Below are positions 28,154 to 37,822 of a stretch of 64,000 bases of DNA, piece after piece. The first letter of the stretch is position 1. Every line of letters starts with the position of its first letter. Position numbers and translations under genes: made by a program. This DNA comes from an uncultured Aliiroseovarius sp. (GTDB lineage Bacteria > Pseudomonadota > Alphaproteobacteria > Rhodobacterales > Rhodobacteraceae): contig NZ_CANMFT010000004.1 in the NCBI RefSeq assembly GCF_947497285.1, forward strand, positions 186,001 through 250,000, written 5' to 3'. Below the pieces are notes generated by a model. That model had not been told where the DNA came from and ran no database searches. It saw only the letters and a list, made by a program, of their open reading frames with translations.

Positions 28154-28210
28154 CCCTACCATTTCTATACCCGCTTGGCCTGATCTGTTTTTTCCCACTT
28201 CCTGGTAGGG
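28154..28210 (-). promoter_or_regulatory. Leader inverted repeat covering the OmpA-like gene's ribosome site
   Basis: CCCTACCA (28210-28203, minus strand) pairs perfectly with TGGTAGGG (28161-28154), placing the TAGGG ribosome site in an 8-bp stem 3 bases before the chosen ATG. A second repeat, TGGCAC/GTGCCA (28256-28251 and 28238-28233), lies upstream. The long loop (41 bases) makes the first fold uncertain. Confidence 0.35.
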
Positions 28211-28384
28211 AGGCGTTACGACAGACACCAGCTGGCACGTTTTTCAATTTGTGCCACGCTAATAGTTTCGGTTTACCTAAAAAAGAACTAATCGCCTGCG
28301 ATTGTTGGTATTTACCCACCAATACAGGACTTTTCTCACAGATTGTGGCAAACTCAGGCGTGACTTCGCCATTGGGTAGAGCGA

Positions 28385-29716
28385 TCAATCGACCAGAACA
28401 CCGGCCAAGGAGTTCGTGCTGCTTTCGATGATTCTCACCTGACGCAGCTCTCCGGTCTTGATATGCGGCGCGGTGACGTGGACGGCGTGCAGGTGGTCAG
28501 ACTTGCCCACCATCTGCCCCTCAAGGCGGCCTTGCTTTTCAAACAGAACGCCGACTTCCTTGCCGACCATGCCCTGTTGGGCTGCGTGTTGTTGCTCGGT
28601 CAGCAGCGCCTGCAAACGGTGCAAACGTTCGGTCGCGACCGCATCATCCACCAGCGCGCGTTCGGCCGCCGGGGTGCCCGGACGGGTCGAGTATTTGAAG
28701 CTGTAGGCTTGCCCGTAATTCACTTCGCGGATCAGGGCCATCGTGTCCTCGAAATCCTGATCATCCTCTTCCGGGAAGCCTACGATGAAATCGCCCGACA
28801 GAAGGATATCAGGTCGCGCGGCGCGGATGCGTTCGATCACGCGCAAATAGTCATCGGCTGTGTGGCTGCGGTTCATCCGTTTCAGGATTTTGTCGGACCC
28901 AGACTGCACCGGCAAGTGCAGATAAGGCATCAGTTTTTCGCAGGTGCCATGCGCTTCGATCAGATCATCGGTCATGTCGTTGGGGTGCGAGGTAGTGAAG
29001 CGGATGCGCTCCAACCCATCGACATCGTTCAGCGCCCAAATCAGACGCGCCAGCGACCAGTCACCCCCCTCGCCCGCGCCGTGATAGGCGTTGACGTTTT
29101 GCCCCAGCAGGGTGATTTCGCGCACACCCCGTTCGACCAGATCACGGGCTTCGCGGAGGATACGGTCTGCCGGGCGGCTGACCTCGGCCCCACGGGTGTA
29201 GGGCACCACGCAGAAGGCGCAGAACTTGTCGCAACCTTCCTGAACAGTCAGGAAGGCCGACGGGTTGCGGGTCGCCTTTTGCGCACCCGGACGCTTGGGC
29301 AAATGTTCAAATTTGTCTTCTTCGGGGAAGTCGGTATCGAGCGCCTTTTCCCCCTTCGCCACCTGCTCCATCATCTGTGGCAGGCGGTGATATGTCTGCG
29401 GGCCGACCACTAGATCGACAAGCGGCTGGCGGCGCATGATCTCTTCACCCTCGGCCTGTGCGACACAACCCGCCACGCCGATTTTCAGATCGGGGTTGTC
29501 CGCCTTCAGACCCTTGAAGCGGCCAAGTTCCGAATACACTTTCTCAGCCGCTTTTTCGCGAATGTGACAGGTGTTCAGCAGGATCATGTCCGCATCATCC
29601 GGCGTGTCCGTTTCCACATATCCTCCCGCGCCCAGCGCTTCGGCCATGCGTTCGCTGTCATAGACATTCATCTGACAACCATAGGTGCGAATGAACAGTT
29701 TTTTCGGGTCGGACAT
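28385..29716 (-). CDS. miaB: tRNA-2-methylthio-N6-dimethylallyladenosine synthase
   Basis: Radical-SAM methylthiotransferase modifying A37 of tRNAs. The 443-residue protein has the N-terminal MTTase domain ([16 protein letters not shown]), radical-SAM cysteines in [17 protein letters not shown], and a C-terminal TRAM domain ending near the stop. ATG 29716 (MSDPKK) is preferred; the frame stays open upstream without family sequence. It is divergent from the next gene with 147 bases between them. Confidence 0.96.
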   Translation of the reverse strand: MSDPKKLFIRTYGCQMNVYDSERMAEALGAGGYVETDTPDDADMILLNTCHIREKAAEKVYSELGRFKGLKADNPDLKIGVAGCVAQAEGEEIMRRQPLVDLVVGPQTYHRLPQMMEQVAKGEKALDTDFPEEDKFEHLPKRPGAQKATRNPSAFLTVQEGCDKFCAFCVVPYTRGAEVSRPADRILREARDLVERGVREITLLGQNVNAYHGAGEGGDWSLARLIWALNDVDGLERIRFTTSHPNDMTDDLIEAHGTCEKLMPYLHLPVQSGSDKILKRMNRSHTADDYLRVIERIRAARPDILLSGDFIVGFPEEDDQDFEDTMALIREVNYGQAYSFKYSTRPGTPAAERALVDDAVATERLHRLQALLTEQQHAAQQGMVGKEVGVLFEKQGRLEGQMVGKSDHLHAVHVTAPHIKTGELRQVRIIESSTNSLAGVLVD

Positions 29717-29863
29717 GACGCGCAGTTCCCATTGGACAAGGCTTTGGATCAGGCCTCGTGTCCTACAGGAAAGAAGTTCGCCTCGCAACGCTTGCAAAAG
29801 GCCTTGAATTCATAGCATTTTGGCGCAGATGCTGCAGAAACCTGCGCCCCAAGAAAGTGACTG

Positions 29864-30727
29864 ATGCGTTATCAAGGCCTGACAGATTTCCTGAAGACCG
29901 GCACCACGGCATTGACCAAGGGGCCGGTTGCGATGATCTTCGTCGAAGATCTGGTCGCAGTGGACAGCACCATCACCCACCATCAGAATGCCGGGTTTGC
30001 CGAAGTTCTTCTGTTCGCACCGGACGCTCTGGAACTGCCCGAAGCGTTGGAGCAGACGCTGCATCGTATTCCCTATGATCTGTCGCGCGAAGGGGCGTTG
30101 GAACACGCGGTCAACACGATCATCGAGGCCGCCCCCGGCATATGGCTCTACTATGGTTTCAACGCGGAATACCTGTTTCATCCCTTCTGCGAAACACGAT
30201 CCATCGGAGAGCTTTTGGCGTTCCAGAACGAGGAACGACGCGACGCGGTTCTGGCCTATGTGGTGGACCTGTATGCGGACGATCTGGGCCAACACCCCGA
30301 TGCGGTGTCGCTGGACCACGCCCTGATGGACAAGTCAGGCTACTACGCGCTTGGTCGGATGGACGAACAGGGCGAACCGCGTGAACGACAGCTGGATTTC
30401 TTCGGTGGCTTGCGCTGGCGGTTCGAAGAACACATTCCCGCCGCCCGGCGCAAAATCGATCGCATCGCGTTGTTTCGGGCCAAAAAGGGGTTGCGGCTGC
30501 GCCCGAACCACACGTTCAACGACGAAGAATATAACACCTTCGCCTGTCCCTGGCACAACAACATCACTGTCGCGATTGCCAGCTTCCGCACTGCCAAGGC
30601 CTTGAAATCAAATGCCGGGTCGACCTTCGACATTCCGACCTTCAAATGGCACAACTCGGTCGAGTTTGACTGGACCTCCAAGCAGTTGCTGGATCTGGGT
30701 CTGATGGAGCCGGGGCAGTGGTTCTAG
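29864..30727 (+). CDS. Conserved protein, possibly a glycosyltransferase family 2-like enzyme
   Basis: A soluble 287-residue protein with no signal peptide or membrane segment. AGFAEVLLFAPDAL, IWLYYGFNAEYLFHPF and FFGGLRWRFEEHIP are likely conserved blocks; the WLYYGFNAEYLF stretch resembles the D-x-D-containing acceptor region of GT2-like proteins, though the acidic pair is not convincing. The assignment is tentative and rests on loose similarity to proteins usually annotated as glycosyltransferases beside miaB in roseobacters. A GGCGCAG/CTGCGCC inverted repeat lies just upstream (29822-29848). Confidence 0.5.
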   Translation: MRYQGLTDFLKTGTTALTKGPVAMIFVEDLVAVDSTITHHQNAGFAEVLLFAPDALELPEALEQTLHRIPYDLSREGALEHAVNTIIEAAPGIWLYYGFNAEYLFHPFCETRSIGELLAFQNEERRDAVLAYVVDLYADDLGQHPDAVSLDHALMDKSGYYALGRMDEQGEPRERQLDFFGGLRWRFEEHIPAARRKIDRIALFRAKKGLRLRPNHTFNDEEYNTFACPWHNNITVAIASFRTAKALKSNAGSTFDIPTFKWHNSVEFDWTSKQLLDLGLMEPGQWF

Positions 30728-30844
30728 GGTGGCTGTTGCGCCTCCCTTTACATCCGGCATTTATTCTTTAGGCTCCGCCCATCATACGAGCACCCGCGCA
30801 GCAAGCGGCCTCGTCCATTAATCCCCTTACATCGAGAGGCATCT

Positions 30845-31273
30845 ATGACCGAGGTCACCACCGGCGCAACTGTGCGCATTCATTACACTGGCACCCTTGA
30901 AGACGGGACTGTTTTCGACAGCTCGGAAGGGCGCGACCCGCTGGAATTCACTGTCGGGTCCGGCATGATCATCCCCGGCCTTGATAAGGCGCTGCCCGGC
31001 ATGAGTGTTGGCGAGCAGAAGAAAGTGACGATTGCACCGGAAGAAGCCTATGGCCCACGTCAGGACGAAGCGCTGCTTGAAGTCCCGCGCAAGGACATCC
31101 CTGCCGAGATCCCGCTTGAGGTCGGTTTGCAATTGCAGATGAGCGGCCCTCAGGGGCAACCGATGCCTGTGACCGTGGCCGAGCTGACCGACGACAGCGT
31201 GACGCTGGACGCCAACCACGCATTGGCTGGCCAAACCCTGATCTTCGATTTCGAGATCGTCAGCATCAGCTGA
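30845..31273 (+). CDS. FKBP-type peptidyl-prolyl isomerase, SlyD-like
   Basis: Cytoplasmic proline isomerase/chaperone of the SlyD type. The 142-residue protein shows the FKBP core split by an insert-in-flap domain: VRIHYTGTLEDGTVFDSSEGRDPLEFTVG at the start, GMIIPGLDKALPGM, the IF domain around residues 70-120, and LNANHALAGQ-type closing motif as LDANHALAGQTLIFDFEIV. It lacks the His-rich metal tail of E. coli SlyD. A strong terminator follows. Confidence 0.92.
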   Translation: MTEVTTGATVRIHYTGTLEDGTVFDSSEGRDPLEFTVGSGMIIPGLDKALPGMSVGEQKKVTIAPEEAYGPRQDEALLEVPRKDIPAEIPLEVGLQLQMSGPQGQPMPVTVAELTDDSVTLDANHALAGQTLIFDFEIVSIS

Positions 31274-31297
31274 TCCGCCCCAAGGCCTGCAAAAAAG

Positions 31298-31329
31298 AAA
31301 ACCGCCCGGCAGATGCTTGGGCGGTTTTT
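31298..31329. terminator. Rho-independent terminator after the FKBP gene
   Basis: ACCGCCC (31301-31307) and GGGCGGT (31319-31325) form a 7-bp stem extended by flanking A/T pairs and followed by TTTT. A-rich sequence on the other side allows it to work for irr as well. Confidence 0.85.
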
Positions 31330-31383
31330 CATTGGGTGATCGATTGGCCCGCGTCCGTCGGGTATGCGTCAGTCGAGCGTCAG

Positions 31384-31800
31384 TTAGGTGCGCCGCAACC
31401 GGATCACAACATCCACTTTGCTAATCTCGGCCCCCTCGGGTGCTTTGGGAAGGCCGGCGATTTTCAGGTCTTCTGCCGGGGCGTCCATCAGCTCTTCGCT
31501 GTCTTCCCAGAAGAAATGCGGATGATTGGAGACGTTGGTGTCAAAATAGCTGCGCGCGCCGTTTACGGTGATTTCGCGCAGCAGCCCAGCCTCGGAAAAG
31601 ACCCGCAGCGTGTTATAGACGGTGGCAAGCGATACCCGCTCGGCGCTGTCGCGGCTGGCTTCATACAGGCTTTCCGCCGTCACGTGCCGGTGCTGCCCAT
31701 CGCCCACCAAAAGCTGTGCCAAGGCAAGCCTTTGGCGCGTCGGGCGAAGCCCCGCGCTGGCCAACCAGCCTGCTTCGTTCTTGTGGTCGATACGATCCAT
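31384..31800 (-). CDS. irr: Iron response regulator Irr (Fur family)
   Basis: Heme/iron-responsive transcription factor of the Fur superfamily found in Rhizobiales and Rhodobacterales. The 138-residue protein has the winged-helix motif GLRPTRQRLALAQLL and RVSLATVYNTLRVFSEAGLLRE, then NHPHFFWEDSEELMDAP, the Irr-type version of the Fur metal region, and lacks the Fur structural-zinc cysteine pairs. The N-terminal heme regulatory motif (GCPWH) known from Bradyrhizobium Irr is not present. ATG 31800 is chosen; ATG 31827 is possible. It is divergent from fabA. Confidence 0.88.
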   Translation of the reverse strand: MDRIDHKNEAGWLASAGLRPTRQRLALAQLLVGDGQHRHVTAESLYEASRDSAERVSLATVYNTLRVFSEAGLLREITVNGARSYFDTNVSNHPHFFWEDSEELMDAPAEDLKIAGLPKAPEGAEISKVDVVIRLRRT

Positions 31801-31989
31801 ATCCTTGCCGCCTGATCCGCATTTCATGAAACAACTGCTGGAATATAGGGGTTTATGGTGGAAAGTGCCAATATTTTTTGGCGTCCCGCCAATCCACCCG
31901 GTCCTTGACCCTGCCCCGCCCTTGCGTCCGACTTGGGGCGGGTGATAGAGGGGGAAGAGACGTAACACACAAGTATTGGGGCGGTGGGA

Positions 31990-32499
31990 ATGGCGGATTA
32001 TCCGACAAGCTTTGACAAGGCTGATCTTCTGAAATGCGCACGGGGCGAACTGTTTGGCCCGGGAAACGCGCAGCTTCCTGCCCCGCCAATGCTGATGATG
32101 GACCGCATCACCGATATTTCAGGTGATGGTGGCGAGCATGGCAAGGGCCACGTCATCGCCGAGTTCGATATCACACCTGATCTTTGGTTCTTTGACTGCC
32201 ATTTTCCGGGCAATCCGATCATGCCCGGCTGCCTTGGCCTTGACGGCTTGTGGCAGCTGACTGGCTTTAACCTTGGCTGGCGTGGCTGGCAGGGGCGCGG
32301 CTATGCGCTGGGTGTAGGTGAGGTCAAGCTGACCGGCATGGTCCGCCCGGACCGCAAAATGCTGACCTACCGGATCAATTTCACCAAAGCCATCCAGACC
32401 CGTCGGTTGACCATGGGGGTTGCAGACGGGATTGTGGAAGCTGATGGAGACGTTATCTATCAGGTCAAGGATATGAAAGTCGCCCTGTCGGAAAGCTGA
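31990..32499 (+). CDS. fabA: 3-hydroxydecanoyl-ACP dehydratase/isomerase
   Basis: Introduces the cis double bond of unsaturated fatty acids. The 169-residue hot-dog protein has the active-site His71 and Asp85 in [22 protein letters not shown]-type sequence and [15 protein letters not shown] near the end. ATG 31990 is chosen over a GTG two codons upstream. It opens fabA-fabB-fabI, with 59- and 28-base gaps. The divergent irr gene shares its upstream region; I see no obvious iron-control box there. Confidence 0.95.
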   Translation: MADYPTSFDKADLLKCARGELFGPGNAQLPAPPMLMMDRITDISGDGGEHGKGHVIAEFDITPDLWFFDCHFPGNPIMPGCLGLDGLWQLTGFNLGWRGWQGRGYALGVGEVKLTGMVRPDRKMLTYRINFTKAIQTRRLTMGVADGIVEADGDVIYQVKDMKVALSES

Positions 32500-32558
32500 C
32501 GGGACAACAAGATTTCCGGTGACGGGCGCCCGTCACCGCTTTGCGAAGGAGTGCGCGC

Positions 32559-33788
32559 ATGCGTCGTGTCGTCGTCACCGGGTTGGGCATTGTCTCGGCC
32601 ATCGGCAACAACAAGGACGAGGTTTTGGCCTCGCTGAAGGCTGGCAAGTCCGGTATCACCGCAAATGCAGACATGGCCGAACATGGGTTTCGCAGCCAGG
32701 TTGCAGGCAAGCCTGACATCGACATAACTGCACATGTGGACAAGCGAGCGCTGCGGTTCATGGGGCCGGGGGCGGCTTATGCGCATATCGCGATGACGCA
32801 GGCAATCGCCGATGCGGGCCTTGCCGAAGACGACGTCGTGAACCCCCGCACCGGACTGGTCGCGGGCTCGGGCGGACCATCGACCAGCGCGATGTTTGCC
32901 GCGCATCAGACGGCGCTGAAAACCGGCGCGACCAAGCGGATCGGCCCGTTCGCGGTGCCCAAATGCATGGGCTCGACCATTTCCGCGAACCTCGCGACGG
33001 CGTTCAAGATCAAGGGCATCAACTATTCGATCACCTCGGCCTGTTCGACGTCGCTGCATTGCATCGGCAATGCCGCCGAGCAGATCATGATGGGCAAGCA
33101 GGACGTGATGTTCGCTGGCGGCGGCGAGGAATTGGACTGGACGCTTTCGTGCTTGTTCGACGCAATGGGCGCGATGTCGTCCAAGTATAACGACACGCCT
33201 GAAAAGGCCTCGCGTGCGTTTGACGCAGACCGCGATGGGTTTGTCATCGGAGGCGGTGGTGCCATTTTGGTGCTAGAGGATCTGGAGCACGCCATGGCGC
33301 GCGGCGCCAGGATCTATGCCGAAGTCACTGGCTATGGCGCCACTTCGGACGGTCACGACATGGTCGCCCCGTCGGGTGAAGGCGGCGAACGCGCCATGCG
33401 GCTGGCGCTGCAATCCCTGCCTGAAACGCGAAAAGTGGGATATATCAACGCCCACGGCACCTCGACACCCGTGGGCGATGTCGGAGAAGTGGAAGCGGTG
33501 CGGCGCGTCTTTGGAGTTGGCACAACGCCTCCGATCAGTTCGACCAAGTCGATGACGGGCCACAGTCAGGGCGCCACGGGCGCGCAGGAAGCCGTTTACT
33601 GCCTGCTGATGCTTGAACATGATTTCATCGCACCGTCGATCAATGTCGAAACGCTGGATCCGGAAATCAAACCGGAAGAGATTGCGACCGCTTTGGTGGA
33701 AAACGCCGGGTTGGACACGGTCATGACCAACAGTTTCGGGTTCGGCGGGACCAATGGCTCGATGCTTCTCAGCAAATACCGCGACTGA
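32559..33788 (+). CDS. fabB: 3-oxoacyl-ACP synthase I
   Basis: Condensing enzyme for unsaturated fatty-acid elongation, partner of FabA. The 409-residue protein contains the nucleophile Cys162 (SACSTSLHC), the two catalytic histidines in [12 protein letters not shown] and [12 protein letters not shown], and the C-terminal [14 protein letters not shown] 32559 with GAAGGAG upstream is the start. The fabA-fabB pairing matches the classical anaerobic unsaturated pathway. Confidence 0.95.
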   Translation: MRRVVVTGLGIVSAIGNNKDEVLASLKAGKSGITANADMAEHGFRSQVAGKPDIDITAHVDKRALRFMGPGAAYAHIAMTQAIADAGLAEDDVVNPRTGLVAGSGGPSTSAMFAAHQTALKTGATKRIGPFAVPKCMGSTISANLATAFKIKGINYSITSACSTSLHCIGNAAEQIMMGKQDVMFAGGGEELDWTLSCLFDAMGAMSSKYNDTPEKASRAFDADRDGFVIGGGGAILVLEDLEHAMARGARIYAEVTGYGATSDGHDMVAPSGEGGERAMRLALQSLPETRKVGYINAHGTSTPVGDVGEVEAVRRVFGVGTTPPISSTKSMTGHSQGATGAQEAVYCLLMLEHDFIAPSINVETLDPEIKPEEIATALVENAGLDTVMTNSFGFGGTNGSMLLSKYRD

Positions 33789-33816
33789 TGTTTTTAAACT
33801 GATATGAGGGACTGAC

Positions 33817-34605
33817 ATGACAGGGCTTATGCAAGGGAAACGTGGCCTCATCATGGGGGTCGCCAACAATCGGTCAATCGCGTGGGGCATTGCGCAGGCA
33901 ATGGCCAACGAAGGGGCTGATCTGGCGTTTTCCTATCAGGGTGAAGCGTTCGGACAACGCGTTGCCCCGTTGGCAGAATCGGTCGGATCGGACTTGCTGG
34001 TTGAAATGGATGTTTCGGACGATGCAGCATTGGACAAGGGCTTTGATGCGCTGTGGTCCAAGTGGGACAGCATCGACTTTCTGGTCCACGCCATCGCCTA
34101 CTCCGACAAGAACGAGCTGACTGGTCGCTTTGTCGATACCAGCCGTGCGAACTTCAAGCACTCGATGGATATCAGCTGTTATTCCCTGATTGAGGTCGCG
34201 CGCCGCGTGGCCCCGAAAATGACCGATGGTGGCACAATTCTGACCCTGACCTATGGCGGGTCGAACCGCGTGACCCCCTTCTACAACGTCATGGGGGTCG
34301 CGAAGGCGGCGCTGGAAAGCTCGGTCCGGTATCTGGCAAACGACCTTGGCCCCGATGGGATCCGCGTGAACGCGATTTCGCCCGGCCCGATGAAAACGCT
34401 GGCTGGCGCGGCCATCGGCGGCGCGCGCAAGACCTTCCGCCATACCGAAGCCAATGCGCCCCTGCGCAAGAACGCCACGCTAGAGGCCGTCGGTGGCACC
34501 GCGGTCTATCTGGCCTCGGACTACGGCGCCTGCACGACGGGCGAAATCATCACCGTCGACAGTGGCTTCCACGTTTTGGGCATGCCGCAGCCGGACCATC
34601 TGTAA
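33817..34605 (+). CDS. fabI: Enoyl-ACP reductase (NADH), FabI type
   Basis: Last reduction of the fatty-acid elongation cycle. The 262-residue SDR-like enzyme shows the FabI nucleotide motif GLIMGVANNRSIAWGIAQ, the HAIAYSDKNELTGRF segment, and the Y-x6-K active site in YNVMGVAKAALE. The C-terminus keeps EIITVDSGFHVLGM. It is third in the fab operon and a terminator follows 52 bases downstream. Confidence 0.95.
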   Translation: MTGLMQGKRGLIMGVANNRSIAWGIAQAMANEGADLAFSYQGEAFGQRVAPLAESVGSDLLVEMDVSDDAALDKGFDALWSKWDSIDFLVHAIAYSDKNELTGRFVDTSRANFKHSMDISCYSLIEVARRVAPKMTDGGTILTLTYGGSNRVTPFYNVMGVAKAALESSVRYLANDLGPDGIRVNAISPGPMKTLAGAAIGGARKTFRHTEANAPLRKNATLEAVGGTAVYLASDYGACTTGEIITVDSGFHVLGMPQPDHL

Positions 34606-34656
34606 GCAGTCAGCTCACCGGCTGAAGTCAAGACACAGCCCACAATAACTGCCCAC

Positions 34657-34681
34657 AAAAGCCCCTGCCGGGGGCTTTTTT
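34657..34681 (+). terminator. Rho-independent terminator after fabI
   Basis: AGCCCC (34660-34665), loop TGCC, GGGGGCT, followed by TTTTTT. The GC-rich stem with a six-T run is a textbook terminator closing fabA-fabB-fabI. Confidence 0.88.
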
Positions 34682-34808
34682 CGGTTCGACCCAACACGCA
34701 GGGCGGTCGCCTTTTGCGACAGCGGTGTAGCGGGATTGGCGCGGGCTCTGGACCCTCGGTGCGAACCCGTGCTTACTGTCCAAAAGACAAATGCGGACGG
34801 GAGCACAA

Positions 34809-35636
34809 ATGGAAAACTTCACCGCCAATGATGGCCTGATCCTTGCCTACCGGGATGAAGGCGAAGGGCTGCCCGTGCTGGCCCTGTCTGGCCTGACGCG
34901 CAATTCGGACGATTTCAACTTTGTGGCCCCGCATTTGCAGGGGGTGCGCTTGATCCGTATGGATTACCGCGGTCGTGGCGCATCGGATTGGGGCCCGCAT
35001 CAAAGCTATACCGTTCCCCAGGAAGCCGCCGACGCGCTTGGATTGTTGGACCATCTGGGGATCGATCGGGCGGCAATTCTTGGCACCTCGCGCGGCGGGC
35101 TGATCGCAATGGGGTTGGCGGCCTCGGTCAAGGAACGGCTGCTGGGCGTGTGCCTGAACGATATCGGCCCGGTGATTGACCCGGGCGGGCTGGACTACAT
35201 CATGGGCTATCTGGGCCGCCCCCCTACGGCGCGGTTCTACAAGGACGCCGCCGCTGCACGGGCGCACGCGATGGCGGCGGTCGGATTCGACGACGTGCCA
35301 ATGGCACGCTGGGAGGCCGAGGTCCGCAACCTGTTCAGCCAGTCGGAAACTGGTCTGAAAAACCGCTATGACCCAGCCTTGCGCGAGGCCGTCGCCGAAG
35401 CTGGTGCGCAACCTGCGCCCGACCTCTGGCCTTTCTTTGACGCCTTTCAGGACATGCCACTTGCGCTGATCCATGGTGCGAATTCGGACCTTCTGACCGA
35501 CAGCACCGTGGCCGAGATGCAGCGGCGCTGCCCCCACATGCTGTATGGCCGCGTTCCGGGGCGCGGACATGTGCCCTTTCTTGACGAGCCTGAAGCGCTT
35601 GAGGTGATTGGCACATGGCTGGATCAGATGCGATGA
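34809..35636 (+). CDS. Alpha/beta hydrolase
   Basis: Soluble hydrolase of the alpha/beta fold, 275 residues; substrate unknown. The fold is visible from LSGLTRNSDDFNFVAPHL, the RMDYRGRGASDWG oxyanion-side loop, the nucleophile elbow GTSRGG (Ser about 99) and the catalytic His in GRGHVPFLDEP close to the C-terminus. It opens a tightly packed operon: its stop overlaps the ATG of the dehydratase gene. ATG 34809 is the start. Confidence 0.88.
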   Translation: MENFTANDGLILAYRDEGEGLPVLALSGLTRNSDDFNFVAPHLQGVRLIRMDYRGRGASDWGPHQSYTVPQEAADALGLLDHLGIDRAAILGTSRGGLIAMGLAASVKERLLGVCLNDIGPVIDPGGLDYIMGYLGRPPTARFYKDAAAARAHAMAAVGFDDVPMARWEAEVRNLFSQSETGLKNRYDPALREAVAEAGAQPAPDLWPFFDAFQDMPLALIHGANSDLLTDSTVAEMQRRCPHMLYGRVPGRGHVPFLDEPEALEVIGTWLDQMR

Positions 35637-36604
35637 ACATCGACGCCATCCGAGCAGCAGCCCAGCGGACTGCAGGCCGCGCGCGCGTGACACCGCTGTT
35701 GTCCTCGCCTTTTCTGGATGACATCGCGGGACGGCGCGTGTTGGTAAAGCCGGAATGCCTGCAACACACCGGCAGCTTCAAATACCGAGGCGCCTGGTCG
35801 GCAATTTCCGCGCTGGAGACCACCACCCGCGCGCGCGGCGTCATCGCCTTTTCGTCGGGCAACCACGCACAAGGCATTGCCTTGGCCGCACGCCAACACC
35901 AGGCCCCGTCTGTGATCATCATGCCGTCGGACGCGCCTGCGATGAAGATCGAAAACACCCGCGCGCTGGGGGCCGAGGTGATATTGTATGACCGCGCGAC
36001 CGAGGATCGCGACGCAATCGGCGCGAAAATTGCGGCCGACAGGGGGCTGACCCTGATCAAACCCTTCGACAATGCCGATGTGGTGGCTGGTCAAGGCACG
36101 GTCGGGCTGGAGATCGCCGAGCAGGCGCGCGCAGAAGGGCTCACCGTCGCCGAGGTGCTGGTGCCCTGTGGCGGCGGCGGGCTAACCTCGGGCGTGGCGC
36201 TTGCGCTGGAGGCGGACGCACCCAAGATGACCGTTCGACCCGTTGAACCGACGGGCTTTGACGATGTGGCGCGGTCACTCGCGTCGGGCAGGATCATGCG
36301 CAACGAACGCTTGTCCGGGTCGCTTTGCGATGCAATCATCACCGCGCAACCCGGCGACTTGACCTTTCCCATCATGCACAGGCTGTGCGGCACTGGGATC
36401 GTCGTGAGCGAAGAGGACTGCCTGCGCGCGATGGCGATGGCCTTTACACGACTGAAGGTGGTGATTGAACCGGGGGGCGCGGTTGCGTTGGCGGCTGCGC
36501 TGTTCCACCCAGACCAGATCAACGGCGACACGGTGATCGCCTTCGCCTCGGGTGGCAATGTCGACGCCCCCGTTTTTGCCCGCGCCTTGAACGAGTTTGC
36601 CTAA
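35633..36604 (+). CDS. Threonine/serine dehydratase, PLP fold II
   Basis: PLP-dependent lyase related to threonine dehydratase and serine racemase. The 323-residue protein has the PLP lysine in HTGSFKYRGAW, FSSGNHAQGIALAA, the glycine-rich phosphate loop CGGGGLTSG and a C-terminal segment with EPGGAVALAAAL. It lacks the ACT regulatory domain of biosynthetic IlvA, so it fits the catabolic or racemase-like group. ATG 35633 overlaps the preceding stop (ATGA). Confidence 0.88.
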   Translation: MNIDAIRAAAQRTAGRARVTPLLSSPFLDDIAGRRVLVKPECLQHTGSFKYRGAWSAISALETTTRARGVIAFSSGNHAQGIALAARQHQAPSVIIMPSDAPAMKIENTRALGAEVILYDRATEDRDAIGAKIAADRGLTLIKPFDNADVVAGQGTVGLEIAEQARAEGLTVAEVLVPCGGGGLTSGVALALEADAPKMTVRPVEPTGFDDVARSLASGRIMRNERLSGSLCDAIITAQPGDLTFPIMHRLCGTGIVVSEEDCLRAMAMAFTRLKVVIEPGGAVALAAALFHPDQINGDTVIAFASGGNVDAPVFARALNEFA

Positions 36605-36616
36605 TCGGAGGACCAG

Positions 36617-37822
36617 ATGACCGACTTCACAATCGCCTCGTTTAACGTCAAGAACCTGATTGGCGCCGACCAGGAGTTCTATGAATTCCTGAGCTATACG
36701 CCCGAAGAATACGCGTGGAAACGCGACTGGATGGCGGACCAGATGATGTCTCTGGATGCGGATATCATCGGGTTTCAGGAAATCTTCGAAGAAGACGCGT
36801 TGCGCGATGTGATCGGCGAGGCGAACAAACGCGCCGCTGCGCTGAATGCCGCGACCATTCCCGATGAAAGCAAACGCTATCACCGCAAGGCGATCTTTCG
36901 CAAACTGGCCATTACGGCATGGAACCAGGACCATCTGGCCTTTGCCCCCAATGTCGCTGACAGTGGCCCCGGCGCGCGACGCCCCGGCGTGGCCGTCCTG
37001 TCGCGCTTTGGCTTCGTGGGCGATCCTGTTGCCATACAGGATTTGCCTGAACCGCTCACCATTCCGTTTGCCGCACTGCGCGGGCTTGAAGGCGAAGCGG
37101 GTCACTACACGCTGACCCGGCTGTCGCGTCCGATCCTGAAGGCCCGGATTCCGGTTGGCGATCAGGTGATCACCTTGTTCAATTGTCACCTCAAATCGAA
37201 GCTGGGTGAATTCATCCGCCCGGCGGGTGCAGAATTCGCGCCGGAAGAGGATCTGACGAATTATGACCCGGTGGGCCGCGCCTTGGGGGCAGCACGCGCC
37301 GCCATGCGCCGTATGGCCGAAGCTTGGGTCTTGCGCAAATTCATCATCGCTGAACTGCACGCAGGCCACCCGGTTGTCGTATTGGGCGACTTCAACGATG
37401 GTGAACACGCCGTCAGCTCCGAGATCGTCTCGGGCGAAGTGCCGTTCAAAAACTACGCCTGGATGCTGCGCCATGACGCGAAGAACGATCGCGACCGCTA
37501 CTCTGAAAAAGAGAACGAGCGGATCACCCGCGCCGTCGAAGCGGTGCGGCTTCATTCCGCCGAGAAGCTTTTCGTCCGAAAATCCTTGCGCGACATGGTT
37601 TACACATCGGCGTTTGGTGGCGTGTTCGAAAGCATCGACCAAATCTATCTGAGCCGCCATTTCCACCCGGACAATCCCAAGCGGATCGCCGACATGACCT
37701 ATTTCAGCGTCCTGAACGACCACATCACGGATGGCTCGCACCCCGAAGCGCCCTATAACAAACTGGCGTCTGATCATGGGCAGATCATGGCACAACTGAG
37801 CCTGCGTGAGGACGAGCCTTGA
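36617..37822 (+). CDS. Endonuclease/exonuclease/phosphatase family protein
   Basis: Mg-dependent hydrolase of the EEP superfamily (DNase I-like fold), 401 residues, cytoplasmic. Motifs in order: SFNVKNLIGAD, the metal-binding Glu in IGFQEIFE, LGDFNDGEHA and the terminal SDHGQI. Substrate could be a nucleic acid, phosphoinositide-like or other phosphodiester; the sequence does not decide. Gaps are 12 bases before and a 4-base overlap (TTGA) after, so it belongs to the operon with the hydrolases. Confidence 0.85.
   Translation: MTDFTIASFNVKNLIGADQEFYEFLSYTPEEYAWKRDWMADQMMSLDADIIGFQEIFEEDALRDVIGEANKRAAALNAATIPDESKRYHRKAIFRKLAITAWNQDHLAFAPNVADSGPGARRPGVAVLSRFGFVGDPVAIQDLPEPLTIPFAALRGLEGEAGHYTLTRLSRPILKARIPVGDQVITLFNCHLKSKLGEFIRPAGAEFAPEEDLTNYDPVGRALGAARAAMRRMAEAWVLRKFIIAELHAGHPVVVLGDFNDGEHAVSSEIVSGEVPFKNYAWMLRHDAKNDRDRYSEKENERITRAVEAVRLHSAEKLFVRKSLRDMVYTSAFGGVFESIDQIYLSRHFHPDNPKRIADMTYFSVLNDHITDGSHPEAPYNKLASDHGQIMAQLSLREDEP

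Noticed and set aside
28233-28256. Sigma-54 promoter from the TGGCAC element before the OmpA-like gene
   Set aside because: TGGCAC is present but the -12 GC element is not at the required spacing; the inverted copy GTGCCA better fits a hairpin.
36275-37795. A 506-codon antisense open frame
   Set aside because: It is opposite the dehydratase and EEP-family genes with intact motifs. It has no ribosome site or family-like sequence.
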